Shown: positions 1-12,198 of the stretch, one piece after another | Layout of the letters: each line of letters begins with the position of its first letter | Position numbering within the stretch: the first letter of the stretch is position 1 | Assembly (NCBI GenBank): GCA_026929865.2 | Contig: CM049410.1 | Coordinates: 15,586,501-15,650,500 of the forward strand | Source: Hyperoplus lanceolatus | Taxonomy: Eukaryota > Chordata > Actinopteri > Uranoscopiformes > Ammodytidae | Length of the DNA: 64,000 nt | Reading direction: 5' to 3' | Position numbers and translations under genes: made by a program | The notes under the pieces: model-generated | The model's input: the letters and a program-made list of their open reading frames with translations, nothing else | What the model was told of the DNA's origin: nothing | Database searches by the model: none

Positions 1-559
1 TTTCACATGGCGGATTTGCGAACAGCTACTGTGCACTGCACCAGAATGAGTTAGCATAGTAATACATGGCCAAACTACAATTGTAAAAAGTGCAAAAATA
101 AAATGTCGATGGTGTGCGGCTTATCAGAAAAACTTTTTCTGCTTGCCCCCTCTACAACATTATAAGGCTAACGTGCTAATTCCGGTTGTTCCCATGTAGT
201 TAGGAAAAGTCATTCAATATGAAGCAAAACAAATGATATCAACTACTTTTTTTAGAGATGTCAAACAGTGAATGTGGTAAAATTGAGCCCAACGTTAATA
301 GAAGAGAATGACTGTGCTGATCGCCATCTCCATTAGCTAACATACTCACTCTGGATAACTACCTCATACAACCCTACTTCAAAAATACCAAACTATCCCT
401 GTAACTTTTTCACTTCATGTCAGTTAAATGCACATACTGTATATGTAGACATGCACATGGCCCCACATGACACACATATTCTCTCTATGTTCTCCACACA
501 CAAGGGAGTGTGCTCATCTGGGCTAAATTGAAGCGAATCCCTTCCCAAACTGCTTTTCC

Positions 560-594
<35 letters not shown>

Positions 595-1909
595 CGTTTC
601 CTCCTCCTCATAAAGCTATTAGCAGCAGAGAGAAGCCGTGACAGCTGAAAACGTGAGATTGGGAACAGTGCTGACACTGCTGGATTCATCCTCGCAGCGC
701 TTTCATGATGATGGATGATTGACTGTTTCTTTTCCCCAACACCTGGCCCACCGCCTTGTAAGATAATAGCGAAAAAATGATACAGTAAGAATGTGGAGCG
801 ACCGCTTTGTGCTTCTGAAAGATTTATTCGTAGGCAGCTCTGGTTTTTTTGGAATACACGGTATGCTGGGCGCTGTTTTTTTTTTCCCAACACCCAGTTG
901 GAGCTGTCACATCTCTAGCCTGCATGCTCTGAATCATAGGTCTGAATTCAGAACTGCAGCTTTTTTCCCCAGATCATGAAAACATTTTCAAAGGTTTTGC
1001 AAAACTCCCTTAGTATTTCAGGTTGCCTCATATTAACCGAGGAACCAGGAAAGGTTTTCACCTGCGAAACAAAAAAGGGGGGAAAAACTAAAAGCATAAA
1101 ATATATTATATATTGTAATAACAACCTTAACAACGGCATAGATTGCGACATACAAGTAATGACGCGTTAAGTGAAAACAATGTTAGAGGAATGCTCCAAC
1201 AAAAGAAGTATAGCCCAGATCTGAAACGTATCTTCACAGGGTTTATTCAGCTCATTATTGAACTCTCCGGGCCCCAACTTTACTGTTTTTGTTCTCTCTC
1301 ATAGTGTATGGTTATGGACACAGACGGTGGTAGCTGTTTTCATTTCTCAAAACCAAATTTCCACTGCCTTCTCAGCACCAAACAGCTGGCACGGGTAGCG
1401 ATTAGTCAGGGAACACAGTGGAGCATGTAGCAGCAAACGTGTGGGATGTTTGAGAAATCAGACAGATCGGAATACAACAAAACCAGCTGTTCCTGCAGGA
1501 GTTAAAACAGTAACTTGGTAAGTATGTTACAGTAGAGTGCCAGACTTACATTTGTCAGGTGCCGAGGAAAACGTCTCCAAAGGGATGATAATGTTGCTCC
1601 CTTCACTGCTAGATGTTTCACTGTATCAACTTTGAAGGGGAAGATGTGTCATTGTTCAAGGTCGAGGTTTCACTGCCCTCGACAAGAATATACCTCATGG
1701 TTCACCTTCAAATATTCACAGCTTTTGTTTAAAAAAAATAAGAATTGGTGAAAAACATAAATCATGTCCTTCATTTCATCAATAAGTGTTATAAGGTCAC
1801 ACAGGAACTTCTACTTGTCTCACCATGTTACTTTGCTTTAAGTTTGAGCTCAATAGAACAGCAGCACCGCTCCCACACACTCCGCCTTACTCTGGCTCAG
1901 ACTATGGTT
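1..1909. other. Intergenic stretch, no gene recognised
   Basis: No open frame here resembles a known protein and no splice-consistent exon set was seen. The only structured element is a short CT run near 563-590. Base composition is AT-leaning with no recognisable repeat ends. Confidence 0.5.
563..590. repeat. (CT)n microsatellite
   Basis: About 14 CT dinucleotides inside a longer pyrimidine tract. It produces an Arg-Glu-rich spurious frame on the minus strand. Confidence 0.9.
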
Positions 1910-2900
1910 GTGTTCGGAAAGCCATACTAGCGTCCTGCATCCTACATACTCACCATCTATATCCTACATACTGTCTACTCAAAGATCGATTGTGTATGCG
2001 AGGTGCGTCAAAACGTATTCACTTGAAGTATACTCAAGCAATAAAGAATTTCTTCTTCTTCTTACAAGATTCAGGCCGTTTAGACGCTGTTTAGCGTATT
2101 ACCGCCCTCCACAGGTTAGATATTGAACTATCATCTGTGTTTTAGACCTCTTGTTTTATAATCTAAGTAGGCCTATCTTTAAGAACACTAATCACGTTTC
2201 GTGGCAACAGCACTCAGCTGTCTGTCAGTTGAGCTGGACGAGCCCCGGTGTGTGGAACACACATTCAGTTCTGATCTGATTCTATATACTATCTATGGTT
2301 CTGATCTCTCTCCACTATCAGACTGGCATCACTCATTTAGTCATTTCACTTAGTAACTCTAATGTTGTTAGGTATTTATCTTCATATCTTATCTAATCTT
2401 TGAATGACTGCACGTAGCCTACAGTTGTCAGATCGCGGACCCCAAACAATGTCGTTGCTAGCAACGTGCTCGAAAATATTTAATTTTCCTTTGCGGGTAG
2501 AATTGACCCAGTGCATTGTGGGGCGGTTGAGTAGGAAAAGTATCCAATCGATCCATACCCAAAATCTTCCCGGAAGTTAGTACTCATCCGGGAATTTCTC
2601 GCATACCCAAACTCGCATACCCAACCGTCACATACTCAAATTGAAGTCAAAATGAATATGAGTAGGACGTTAGTATGGCTTTCCGAACACGGGCTGTGTA
2701 GAGGGCGGTTATACGCTAAGCAGCGTCTTAACTGCCTGAATCTTATAAGAAGAAGAAGAAATTCTTCATTGCTTGAGTATACTTCAACTGAAAACGTTTC
2801 GACGCACCTCGCATACACAATCGATCTTTGAGTAGACAGTATGCAGTATATAGATGGTGAGTATGTAGGATGTAGGACGCTAGTATGGCGTTCCGAACAC
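1910..2900. mobile_element. DNA-transposon-derived inverted repeat, about 206-bp arms
   Basis: The arm 1910-2115 recurs as an imperfect reverse complement at 2694-2900. Both outer tips read GTGTTCGGAA(A/C)GCC going inward. A third copy of the tip, facing left, ends at 2690 (GGCTTTCCGAACAC), so 1910-2690 could be an element by itself with near-perfect tips of about 27 bp, followed by an inverted solo arm. No transposase frame is recognisable and no target duplication is clear. The superfamily is not assigned. Confidence 0.7.
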
Positions 2901-3865
2901 AGCCACAGCCTATCACCTGCAACTCGTCTTATTCTATGGTATCTTGCAGTAAGCTCGCCATAACAATTGACTCTTACTCTTGCAGCCATCTACTGGTGAA
3001 ATGACGTAATGTATAACTCGGAGCAGAACTAAATGTTTCGATGTACTATTAAACAAAATGCAGATTAAAATAGTTATCTATAAAGGGCCTTTTTCAGGTG
3101 CTTACAGCCCCCCGTCCCCCCTCTCTCTCTGTCTTTGACCTGAGAGAAACAACTTAGTCTAGATATTTGAAACATGACAGAGGTGCTGAGTGGATTTGAT
3201 GATAAAGTGTTGAAAGTATGGTGGCTGTGTTTCTCAGAGCTGTGACTTGGTGTAAAGAGCTTTCGGCTGAAGCCTCTCCCGTGCATGCTGCACCCTGATC
3301 CCGGTGAGATTAGGAGTAAGAGACACATGATCAGCTCTAACTCAGAAACAGCACACACACGGGAAAAGTCATATAATGCATGACGAAAGGTTGTGGCCAA
3401 GGGCAAATTGGCAGGACACTCGTGAATTTCAAAGACCTTGAATTAGCCTGAATATCTTTGAGGTCTTGTTTGTGTGTCTGAAATGTAGTCAGAATCACAA
3501 CTTCAAATTGAAAAACATGAACTTACTCTCGCCAGGCAAATCCGTTAGAGTGCAAAAGGCTGTCCATGAAGATATTTATGAAGCGTGAAGAAAAATATTG
3601 GCATTCTATACTGGTATTCACCTCGACCTCCTGTATTCAGATTGTAAAATTGAAAGATATACATGTAAATATAGAAATCCATTAATGTTTAAGCTTGTTA
3701 TTTGCTTTATTTATACTTGTTTGGACATGAAAATGTTGCAGATGTGCAATGGAAAACCCTTTGTGTGTGTCTTTTTTTCTTACAAAGCGAATACAGTTGT
3801 GAGATAATAATATAAACAAACTCTCTGATCAGTCTTAAATTGATTTCCTTGTCTAAAACAATATA
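2901..3865. other. Intergenic stretch, nothing recognised
   Basis: No coding region or recognisable transposon end is visible. A short CCCCC/CTCT pyrimidine tract lies near 3105-3131. Confidence 0.45.
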
Positions 3866-4085
3866 GGGGAAGGTGGGGTGATTTGTGCAACTTTTTACTC
3901 AAAGTGATTTTAAAGTGAGGCCTTGACAGTTATGTCTCCAACTCAAATATGTACATATATTTCAGGATGTTGTGCATCCCTGGCAATAAAAACTTTGGAT
4001 CTGGAATAAACTGTTTAAGAAATATAGCTTTCGGAAAAAAGTTGTCTTGTGCACAAATCACCCCACGTAGTGGGGTGATTTGTGG

Positions 4086-4238
4086 TCATTGTGTCACAAT
4101 GACAAAGTCACCATCATCATCTTTCTGGCCATCTGAACTCTCATCAGTGGTGTCGTTAAGTGGAATTGAGATGTCACCCTCTTCTGAGCTACTGTAGACA
4201 ATCACTTTCTTTTGGTGACCAGCGTATACAGCCATGCC
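4086..4238 (-). pseudogene. C-terminal coding tail of an unidentified transposon protein
   Basis: On the minus strand a frame reads from GGC ATG at 4238-4233 to a TGA at 4088-4086: 49 codons from the ATG. It is acidic and ends DGDFVIVTQ. The same tail with the same length and stop is at 27227-27379, with one visible change (E-E-G-D here, E-E-S-D there). Preservation of the frame in both copies suggests it was coding in the parent element, perhaps the acidic C-terminus of a transposase. I do not recognise the family. Confidence 0.5.
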
Positions 4239-4580
4239 ACTGGCACAACTCTCAGAAATGTACTTTGCACTAGTTGCTCCGTGCTTGTGGAACCAACTGC
4301 CACCTGACAAATGTGATTCCCCCTACATTTCTGCCTTTAAATCAAGGCTCAAAACCCATATGTACACCCTTGTTTCCTCCCCATTAACCTCTGCACTACT
4401 TACTTACCTCTGCACTACTATCTTGTTTATGTGGATGTATGGGCTTTCGTCTTTTATTTTGGTTATTGTTATTTTACCTTCATTGTTTACCTACTGAATG
4501 CACTATGTACAGCACTTTGGACAGTGCAAACTGTCATAAATGTGCTTTTATAAATACATTTTACTTACTTACTTACTTAT
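4239..4580 (+). mobile_element. LINE 3' end (L2/Rex-like) inside the TA element
   Basis: The plus strand encodes a run with LWNQLPPDKCDSP and then FKSRLKTHMY, the pattern seen at the C-terminus of many fish LINE reverse-transcriptase proteins. It is followed by a tail with AGCACTTTGGACAGTGC, GTGCTTTTATAAATAC and an (ACTT)n run. The same fragment sits at the matching place in the other copy (26880-27215), so it was present before the element spread. Confidence 0.6.
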
Positions 4581-4981
4581 AACTCACCCAGGCCCTTCGC
4601 ACAAATCACCCCATCCCCAGAATTTTGGATAATAGGCATGATGCAGCAATTTAGGGTTGACATTGTGCTAACTATATAGACTCAAAGTATAGCATACCAA
4701 AGCACTAAAACATGTGTCAAATGTTTTCAAACGTGTCTATAATTGTTCAGACACAATAATCAAAAAACCTTGATCATGGAAATTTTACTTTGAAAGGCAA
4801 AACACAGTTTTTTGAGCTTAAATGTGCTTATATCTTATTCCTTGTGTCTCCCTTCTTTACAGGATGGTCAAATGGATGGCTCTTCTTAAATATGTGGTAC
4901 ATTTCCAATTTCTTCCACGGTTTTCTAGAAACAAGGGGTTTTGCAACTTCCAAAATGCACAAATCACCCCACCTTCCCCTA

Positions 4982-5761
4982 CAATTATTACGTATTTCCC
5001 AACAGTGCTATAGTACCTGGATACCAACTCCTCAGATCAAATAATTCATAGTTGTCGGCTTACCAACATTCCTCCTGACGACAAGGTCAAAGGCCTGGGC
5101 GTTTACTACTCATCTTAGCGGTCATGACTCCTCTAAACACCTAAATCCAGCTAGATCCATTTTTTTTTTTAACCGGGCATCTCAAGAAATTGGGACACCT
5201 CAAGGTCTTCTCACGTTTACCATCAGATATCCTGTTCCTTCTCTTACGTCAAGGTTGCAATGCCCCTTTTCAGTTATTCAACGGAAGAGATATTCGCCAA
5301 GTTCACTTTTCCTTTCAAGTACTTTTCTACCACAAGCTAAGAGATGAAAAGAGATAGAGAGAGAGTGTGAGAGAGAAAGGCAAAAACACATTAAAACAAG
5401 AACAACTTAATCCTGCCTTTTACATATACTGCACTTATTCGTTTTAAATGTAGCCTGTAAGTTTAAATAGAAATCAACATAGTGTTTTCTGAAATGCACA
5501 GATATGAAGCTACCCACGCTTTTAAATGATAAAACTTTAGATTCAGCCTTAGTTTCACAGCAAATCTGCTCCTCCGGCATTTAATGCCTCCACCTCCTGC
5601 TATCCAAGGAAGCTCACTTTGAGTGTAAAACAAAATGAAGTCTATGAAACCCTGTTCCTTGCTGAATAATGCAGTAGAGTGTTTTAGAGGTGCTGTATTT
5701 CTGTGTATGTTTTTATAGCTTGTATGCTGCATGTACCTCTATGGGTTACTACTTGCCGCTT

Positions 5762-5763
<2 letters not shown>
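4982..5763. other. Intergenic stretch, nothing recognised
   Basis: No gene or element ends seen. A GA-rich tract lies at about 5344-5380. Confidence 0.45.

Positions 5764-5807
<44 letters not shown>
5764..5807. repeat. (TG)n microsatellite
   Basis: About 22 uninterrupted TG units. Confidence 0.95.
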
Positions 5808-5809
<2 letters not shown>

Positions 5810-6061
5810 CGTGTGTATGCATGCGTGTGTGTGTACAGTACATTTGTGTGTTACTGCGATCCCATTAAAACAGCCACCTCCCATCCCAAAGTTTCATGTG
5901 AGGAGAGTTCCCTATAATTGTTAGTCTTCCATCTCCACCATCTCATATATTTATCAGTGCAATTAGGCACTCTGCTGAGCGTGTATAGGCCCACACTGTA
6001 GGCAAGCATTTCTCCTCCACTGGAGAGCCTGTCTGCCCAGTTTGCCTATAAGAGCTGACTG

Positions 6062-6216
<155 letters not shown>

Positions 6217-8681
6217 GAAGACAGAGAGGGAGAGAAGGAGAAGCAAAAAAGAAAGGGACTCTTTACTGCAAAGAGTTTTGAGCACCCCGTGGATTGTCAA
6301 GTGCTCCTTTTTTTCTTTTGTTGCTGCCTGGATCAAGAAGCCACCAGGGCCTCCCTTTGTAGCAAATGTTGTCTTTTGTCCTTGCCCTGTCTGCGTCTGT
6401 AGCCATTCGCAGTGACGATATCGCTGACAGACAGACCTTGCTTGGAGAGCAGGAGAAAGACGAGGGACAAAAGAATGCATGAATGAGGCAGCAGAAACAA
6501 AATGGAGGACGCACATGGAGAAAAAGGTGCCAGAAACATTTAAAGAAGCGTCAGTGAGAGAGGTATAAGGAAAAGAGAAGTGTGTCGCATTAAAACACTC
6601 TGACGGCGGATGGATGGAGAAAAAGAAAAAAATCCATATTTAGCTTTTTCGAACATATGTTGTATGTCCGCGGGAGCCCAGGAAGTGAATCTGAAGCCAA
6701 CACTTAATGCACAGGATGTATCCGTATCGAAATCACACTCTGCCCCGGCGTCTGCTCCGACAAAGACAAGGGTGAGAGAGGTAGGGAGGGAGGTAAAGAA
6801 AGGGAGCGCAAAGGAGAGAAAGTTGGAGAAGAAAAAACGAGCCAGAAAAAGAAAAGGGCAAATTGGAAAGACAAGAAATATCAAGAGAGATATAGTCAGG
6901 CATTGGGAGAAAGATAAAAAGCAAAAACACTGCACATCTGACTGTACAGTTTGCCTGAGTCTGTGTGATTGTGTGCGTGGATTGCATTTTATGTTCACTA
7001 ATGAGTTTGTAGTGTATTTCATTATGACACATTCTAAGATTACTGATAATCAGTTTGATTAACACAGATGTCCTCTGAACAGTGTAGGTCGGGGTTAGTT
7101 AGGGTCCACCAATCAGGAGTTAGGAGAGGTGGAGCTTACTGACCTAAGGACCAATCAGCTCACTTAGATTTGCAGGTTAAAGGCCGCGACAATACAGGAA
7201 GAGACAGGTCTTTTAGCTTACAGGAACTCTTCATAGCTGTTTGTTTTATGCGTGTACCTCTATTAGTTTTTTGGCTTTTTTGGTTTTTTTATTGGCTTCG
7301 TTTTGACTGCAGGATGACTTTTGTTGTTTAAATAAAATAATTGTTCCCGAGACCTCCTCATCTGCCTCAAACTGCGTCTTCTTTCATCAACCTGCAACCA
7401 ACGCCGTTTTTCTGAGTAAAGGCCGAAAGATTAACAGCAAGTTCTTGACAGGTCACAGGACTAACCCACCCGAGGTTGATGACACACTCAAACCCATTGA
7501 CCCTGAATATGAGATGTGAGCATGCATGATTGTGTGTAACTCAGTGCTACATGTGTGAACAAAGAGTTAATTGCATTCAAATGAGTGACAGTGTCACACT
7601 TCTGATGTCTGTGTGGCTTTGATCCACATGCACATGCAAAGGAGATGGGGTGAGGGTAGATATTAGTAGGCAAGAGGGAGAGAAAAGAGGGGGAAAAAAG
7701 CTGATGCAGGGATGTTTTCAAGGTGACACATTTATTAAATGATCGCTATAGAAGTGGAGAGATCAATGATGGAGATTTTATAACACAGGCCGCCCCCCGA
7801 GGGTTTGTCCTTTTTTTTCTCTCAGCTTCTCCGTTGTAAGCCCTGCTTTAATGTTCAATTAAGTATTTCTTTTAAGTACATCACAGGGTATGTATCCTAC
7901 ATATGCGGCTCGTGGTGTAAGCTCAGCTAATTAAAGAGAAGTGGTGTGAGGATAGTATAGCAACCGTTATGAGTGAGGAAACCAATGATGAAAGGCAACA
8001 CATGATCCTAACTAAATGTAAGAGTAAACTTAAAAATTAGTAAAATGACTTTACAATTATGTAAAATATTTTCTGAACTAAACGTAGCATTTTCAAATAA
8101 ACTAAACTTTAAAAAATACCTGTAGATGAATGTATTCCATTTGACATAAATAAAAAAAAGTGAATTAAAAACAAACAAAAAACGTCAGTGCAGAAGATTT
8201 ATAGATAAAGGTAAAAAATTAAATAAATAAAAAAGATCCTGCCTTGGTCTGGCATCTCCCATCTGCGTCCTCGGCTCTATGTGGATCACCACCAGACACA
8301 CCTGTGTATGACGGGGACGTCACAGGACAGCAGGCTATATTTGGTTTGCTGGAAGAAGATGAGATATAGGTCAATAAGGCAGGCTGGCATACAATACTAG
8401 AGACAAGAAAACGGAACCAGAGTCCAGCGATTGCTCATCTTAGCTCAAACGACTTTGTATACACTCTCACATTTGCACTGATTTCTTTATTTCTTTGTAC
8501 CTACAACAATGCTTTCCTGTTCATTTGAAGTTATGGATGTAGCAGAGGACACGTTAACTAAATGTTTAGCCTATTCTTAGTATAGATTATCAAGAACATC
8601 ATGATGTCATTCAGGGTCCTCTGGTAGATGAGAGGTAACTACTGCTGATACTGAGTTGGCTGAAAGGGAACCCCAGACCAG
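6217..8681. other. Intergenic stretch; possible LTR-like piece at about 7070-7450
   Basis: No gene is recognised. 6220-6960 is purine-rich and gives long low-complexity frames. 7070-7450 has CCAAT-type motifs (CCAATCAG, twice), then an AATAAA-type signal (7329-7340) followed by a C-rich stretch, an order like a U3-R-U5 solo LTR. No convincing flanking duplication was found. 7990-8240 is AT-rich. Confidence 0.35.
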
Positions 8682-9058
8682 GGGCCTCATTAATTAAGGT
8701 GTGCGTAGAATCCATCTCAAAACATTGCACTTACTTTGCGGCCGGTTGCCTCCCTTTCTTCCTAATGTCAGTCAAAATGCAGTGCTTATTAAGAGCGTCA
8801 ACATATTCAGGAGCTGTATAGCATTGACCATCTAGGGTAGATTGTGGGACGAAACTAGGAGGTGAAGTGGGAGGACACGGGGAGGAGATCGTCCATGCAC
8901 AATTCACCGCAGGTGGGTAATTATAAAGGGAAGATCGCGTGCAACTGTGAGATGCACAGTTTTATAATTCTCAAAGAAAAAAGTGCGCAGCATTCTTGGT
9001 TTTGTGCAGACGCAATGTTTTGGAATGGATTCTACGCACACCTTTATAAATGAGGCCC
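8682..9058. mobile_element. MITE with GGGCCTCAT termini
   Basis: This 377-bp element has matching inverted ends: GGGCCTCATTAATTAAGGTG at the left and, read inward from the right, GGGCCTCATTTATAAAGGTG. Both continue into GTGCGTAGAATCCAT. The inverted match extends about 40 bp. The interior carries no transposase frame. A duplication at the flanks is not clear. Confidence 0.8.
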
Positions 9059-9118
9059 TTGGTGATTGTGAAGCTCAATAGAAGCTCTGTCACATTGCTA
9101 AATGTATTAACCTCTTAA

Positions 9119-9812
9119 CCCATAAGAACCCGGACCCAGTTCTACTTATAGGAAAATTATGAGGGATGGAACACAGACTAAGTAGACCACATATAACACT
9201 TTTTTTTTTTTTTTTTTAAATCCAAAATATTATCCAAACTTTTTTTTTTACCCTAATATTAGAATGTGTTGTCATTAATTTTTGTTTAAATTTGTTCAAA
9301 TGTACTTTGAATTTAGCAAAAGAACATATATTAATAAAAAAAAATTAAACACTAAAATTAATTGATTAGCTTATTACCATTGTTGTTATTGTTACAAATA
9401 CGTCACTCCAAATTTGTATGACTATTTTGAGGCTCACGGCCCGATGTGACATATACGTCACAGCGATATTTACCTAACTTGTTTTATATAAAGTTGTTAA
9501 TGAAATATGGTCAGACTAGGTTAAATGTAACACAGGACACCCTATTAAAGCATTAGAAGTGTTAAATGGGTTTTAACTCACCTTTAGTAACAAAAAACAA
9601 GCTTTTGAAATTTGCTAATTTCTCCAATTGTGTGCAGCTGTCACACTGCAATCTTTGGGAAGTCACTTCCTGACACATGACAACCACACCAGGATGTTGA
9701 GTATATGTCACTAAGGGACTTAATGAGTAAAAATCTAGTATAAACCTGTATGAGGAAAATTTTGGGACATTCAAAATGTGTGTGGCCTGGATGTCACCGT
9801 GGGTCCTTATGG
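9119..9812. mobile_element. Degenerate piggyBac-type (TTAA) element
   Basis: A TTAA at 9115-9118 is followed by CCCATAAGAACCCGGACCC. At 9801-9812 a partial inverse (GGGTCCTTATGG) appears, but no clean TTAA follows. The interior is very AT-rich with no protein trace. The element ends and family are tentative. Confidence 0.35.
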
Positions 9813-10629
9813 AGAAGTAAGTGATATGGTGACCTGTTCTATGAATTGTGCATACTGTTTAAGTGATTGCTGTTGATGAATATAGAGTGACTGAACACTT
9901 ATATTAACAACAACAATATCACTTACTTCTCCTTCAAGGAAAGGGCTTTGGGTTCATTAAAAAAACAAATCTTCCATGTGTGAAAAATGTCCAGCACCAG
10001 GCTAACAAATTATTGTAATAGAACCCCATAAGCCAATAAAAACCATCAAATAGCCACTAAGGTGAATGTGTAAAGTCTCTGTAAGTAACTGAATGTGACT
10101 CACAAAACATCAGGAAATGATGGATGCAAAATTCATCAGAGGATGAATTGGATGAAGTGAAGAGTGTTTACCAAGTAAACAGCCAGAGCTTTCCTGACAG
10201 CAGAATGTCAAAAACACATGAGACTGAGTTTCAGTTAGGATCCCTGTTATGCAACAACGACAAGAAGCAATTCAAATAAATCTTTGACGGAAGAGTTAAA
10301 GGATAAGGCTCAAGCCTGGTCGATACGAAAAAAAGGTTGTGACATAATTGCTTCATCCAAACTGTTTATTTATTTATGGTTGGTGTTGATATATTTGACA
10401 TATAATTAAACACAAGTTCTGTTAGGGAAAAAATAAATGAGTCAAACAACAAAGCCTGCTTTGCTGCAATTTAAATTCATTACACTCCTAATAAAATCCA
10501 ATTTGGCCTTCTAAATGGGCTTATTCATATGCAGGCATGGAATTTCGGATGATAGTTTTTTCAGACAGGTATTTTATTTGGTCACAATCGACACTGTACG
10601 TTATTTCACCTATTTTACAAGAAGAAAAT
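9813..10629. other. Intergenic stretch, nothing recognised
   Basis: AT-rich sequence without recognisable coding or repeat ends. Confidence 0.4.
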
Positions 10630-10797
10630 AAGTGTTGTGTGTCCCTGGTCAGGTGCCTCACAATAATTTTGTTTTGATATATGATGATAGAACTATTACA
10701 TTCTAAGAATTACATGTAGAGTAAATATGTTTTTTAAGCTTGGAGGTTCTGCATTTGTATACAAATCCCATTACCCTGTAACTGCATAGTGCATCAA
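10630..10797 (+). repeat. Fragment of the TTAA repeat family with GGTGCACTGTGTAAC ends
   Basis: It matches the 3' half of the copies at 32882-33253 and 50565-50919. Shared segments include AGAATTACATGTAGAGTAAA and a 3' ACTGCATAGTGCA. The left half is missing. Confidence 0.6.
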
Positions 10798-11169
10798 CAC
10801 ATGCTGGGACACTGGTAGAGAAAGTAAAATGTCAATATCAGAATCAATCAATCAATTTCCATTGATTGATACTGTATTAAATGTCTCCATGACCATCAAG
10901 AGAGGCATGTGAAAGCACTCAAATGAAACACAATGAAGATGTGCATGTGCAAACTAACATTCCCAACTGATACTGCTACCAAATGCTACATTCTGCTTTC
11001 TGTTTACACAATGTTTAAAACTTCAAACAACATATGGATGCAAATGGTTGCTTGGCACTGGCACTTGGCACCAGTGTCATGGCCTTAGCTTGATACATAC
11101 ACAAGCAAACCAAAGCCTCTTGTTTGTTTCCAACAGCAGTTCTATCTCCTGAGCATAGAAAGCTGCTAA

Positions 11170-11180
<11 letters not shown>

Positions 11181-11239
<59 letters not shown>
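11181..11239. repeat. (AC)n microsatellite
   Basis: About 29 AC units preceded by a TCTCTC run. Confidence 0.95.
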
Positions 11240-11241
<2 letters not shown>

Positions 11242-11384
11242 AGGAACACCTAATTTTCTCTTTTTTAGTTGGCTGCATACCATATGTGCAGTAGAGAGAA
11301 CATCTGCCAAAAAACAGGGAGGATACAGACACAAGAGACACTTCAGATCAGCAAGATAGAACAAGATGCATCCTGGAACCAAAC

Positions 11385-11610
11385 GTAAGTTTAAAATATG
11401 TTGTAAACAAAACTGTGGGCCCTGCAGATGTAAACAACAACAACAACAGTATAATGTCAGGTTGCTTTCGTACTTCAAACAGTGTTCCAGAGATCCAATT
11501 ATCCTTTGAGGACATTTTGTTTATTCAGTTATGAGAATATACCTAAGCAATTTGTCACTTCTCTGACACCCCCAATGTTACATAGAGCACCTGTAATGTC
11601 TTCATAATGG
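11385..11610 (-). repeat. Inverted fragment of the GGTGCACTGTGTAAC repeat family
   Basis: Read on the minus strand it gives the family's left half (a GGTGCTCTATGTAAC-like start, then CAGAGAAGTGACAA, then GGAACACTGTTTGAAGT). A CAA-rich insertion lies near 11436-11450. Confidence 0.6.
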
Positions 11611-11853
11611 CTGGACCCTGAATTGTTTTTAGAATGCAGCACGCCCATCCAGGAGTCCACTACTCATCAAGGTGCTGTGATCTCATTACTTTCACAGCGC
11701 TCTGCTGTAATAATATAAGGGAGGGGGGCGGGGGGGATAATATGCTGAAGGTGCTGCATAAACCAAATCTGATCTCTAGGTTTTAACAGGTTGCATTGGG
11801 GTCATCCAAATGTTCCCAGGGCTCAGTGTTCCCAGTGTTATATGGCACCAAAT

Positions 11854-12198
11854 TAGCCTGGCTCCGCCCGCCCGCCTACTTCCGGCCAAATTTTATTTTC
11901 CCTTCAGTAGTCAGTCTGGGTGTACAGCCCATTTCCCAGTTTTGCCGGAGATTCGACAGCCGGTCCAATCAGCGAACAGAGCGAGTGGCTGAGAACGATG
12001 ACGTCGAAGTCGCGCTCCAGTTTCAGTTGCCAGAAGCCGGCTCATGACACACGTGACGACCAAACGTTATGCGATTGGTTGGCTAATCCAGAGTGGCACT
12101 GGGCAGATCCAATAGTTTTAAACTTTAACAGACACCCGCCTCCATGAGTGAACGTTTCCCAATTACAGCACTGCCAGACCTTCTGTACAAATGAAATG
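11854..12198. mobile_element. TAGCCTGG element, copy 1 (one end missing)
   Basis: It begins TAGCCTGGCTCCGCCCGCCC and is about 345 bp long. The full family member at 37171-37544 matches it in reverse orientation. The opposite end (GTACGATGGTCTGGTAGC and TIR) is missing here. The GC-rich, conserved interior produces similar open frames in both copies, but these resemble no known protein. Confidence 0.8.

Larger units (their letters stand above)
3866..4979. mobile_element. TA-inserting DNA transposon, copy 1 (GGGGAAGGTGGGG termini)
   Basis: This 1,114-bp element has perfect 24-bp terminal inverted repeats (3866-3889 and 4956-4979), starting GGGGAAGGTGGGGTGATTTG. TA dinucleotides flank it at 3864-3865 and 4980-4981. 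The terminal motif GGGGTGATTTGTG recurs inside near 4052-4085 (as a small palindrome) and, weaker, near 4596-4612. The interior holds a short reading frame tail on the minus strand (4086-4238) and a LINE 3' end (4239-4580). A second copy in opposite orientation lies at 26476-27594. TA target choice fits the Tc1/mariner/pogo group, which is an inference. Confidence 0.85.

Noticed and set aside
6610..7062. 150-codon plus-strand open frame rich in Lys/Arg/Glu
   Set aside because: It lies in a purine-rich tract next to a TG microsatellite, has no recognisable domain or splice partners, and its composition follows from base bias.
7070..7450. Possible solo LTR with CCAAT motifs and a poly(A) signal
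   Set aside because: No flanking short duplication, no clean TG..CA ends, and no second copy in the window. Kept only as a remark in the region entry.
11796..12147. Similar open frames in the TAGCCTGG element copies at 11.9 and 37.3 kb
   Set aside because: The similarity reflects DNA-level identity of two copies of a 374-bp element. The peptide has no known domain and the third copy lacks the region.
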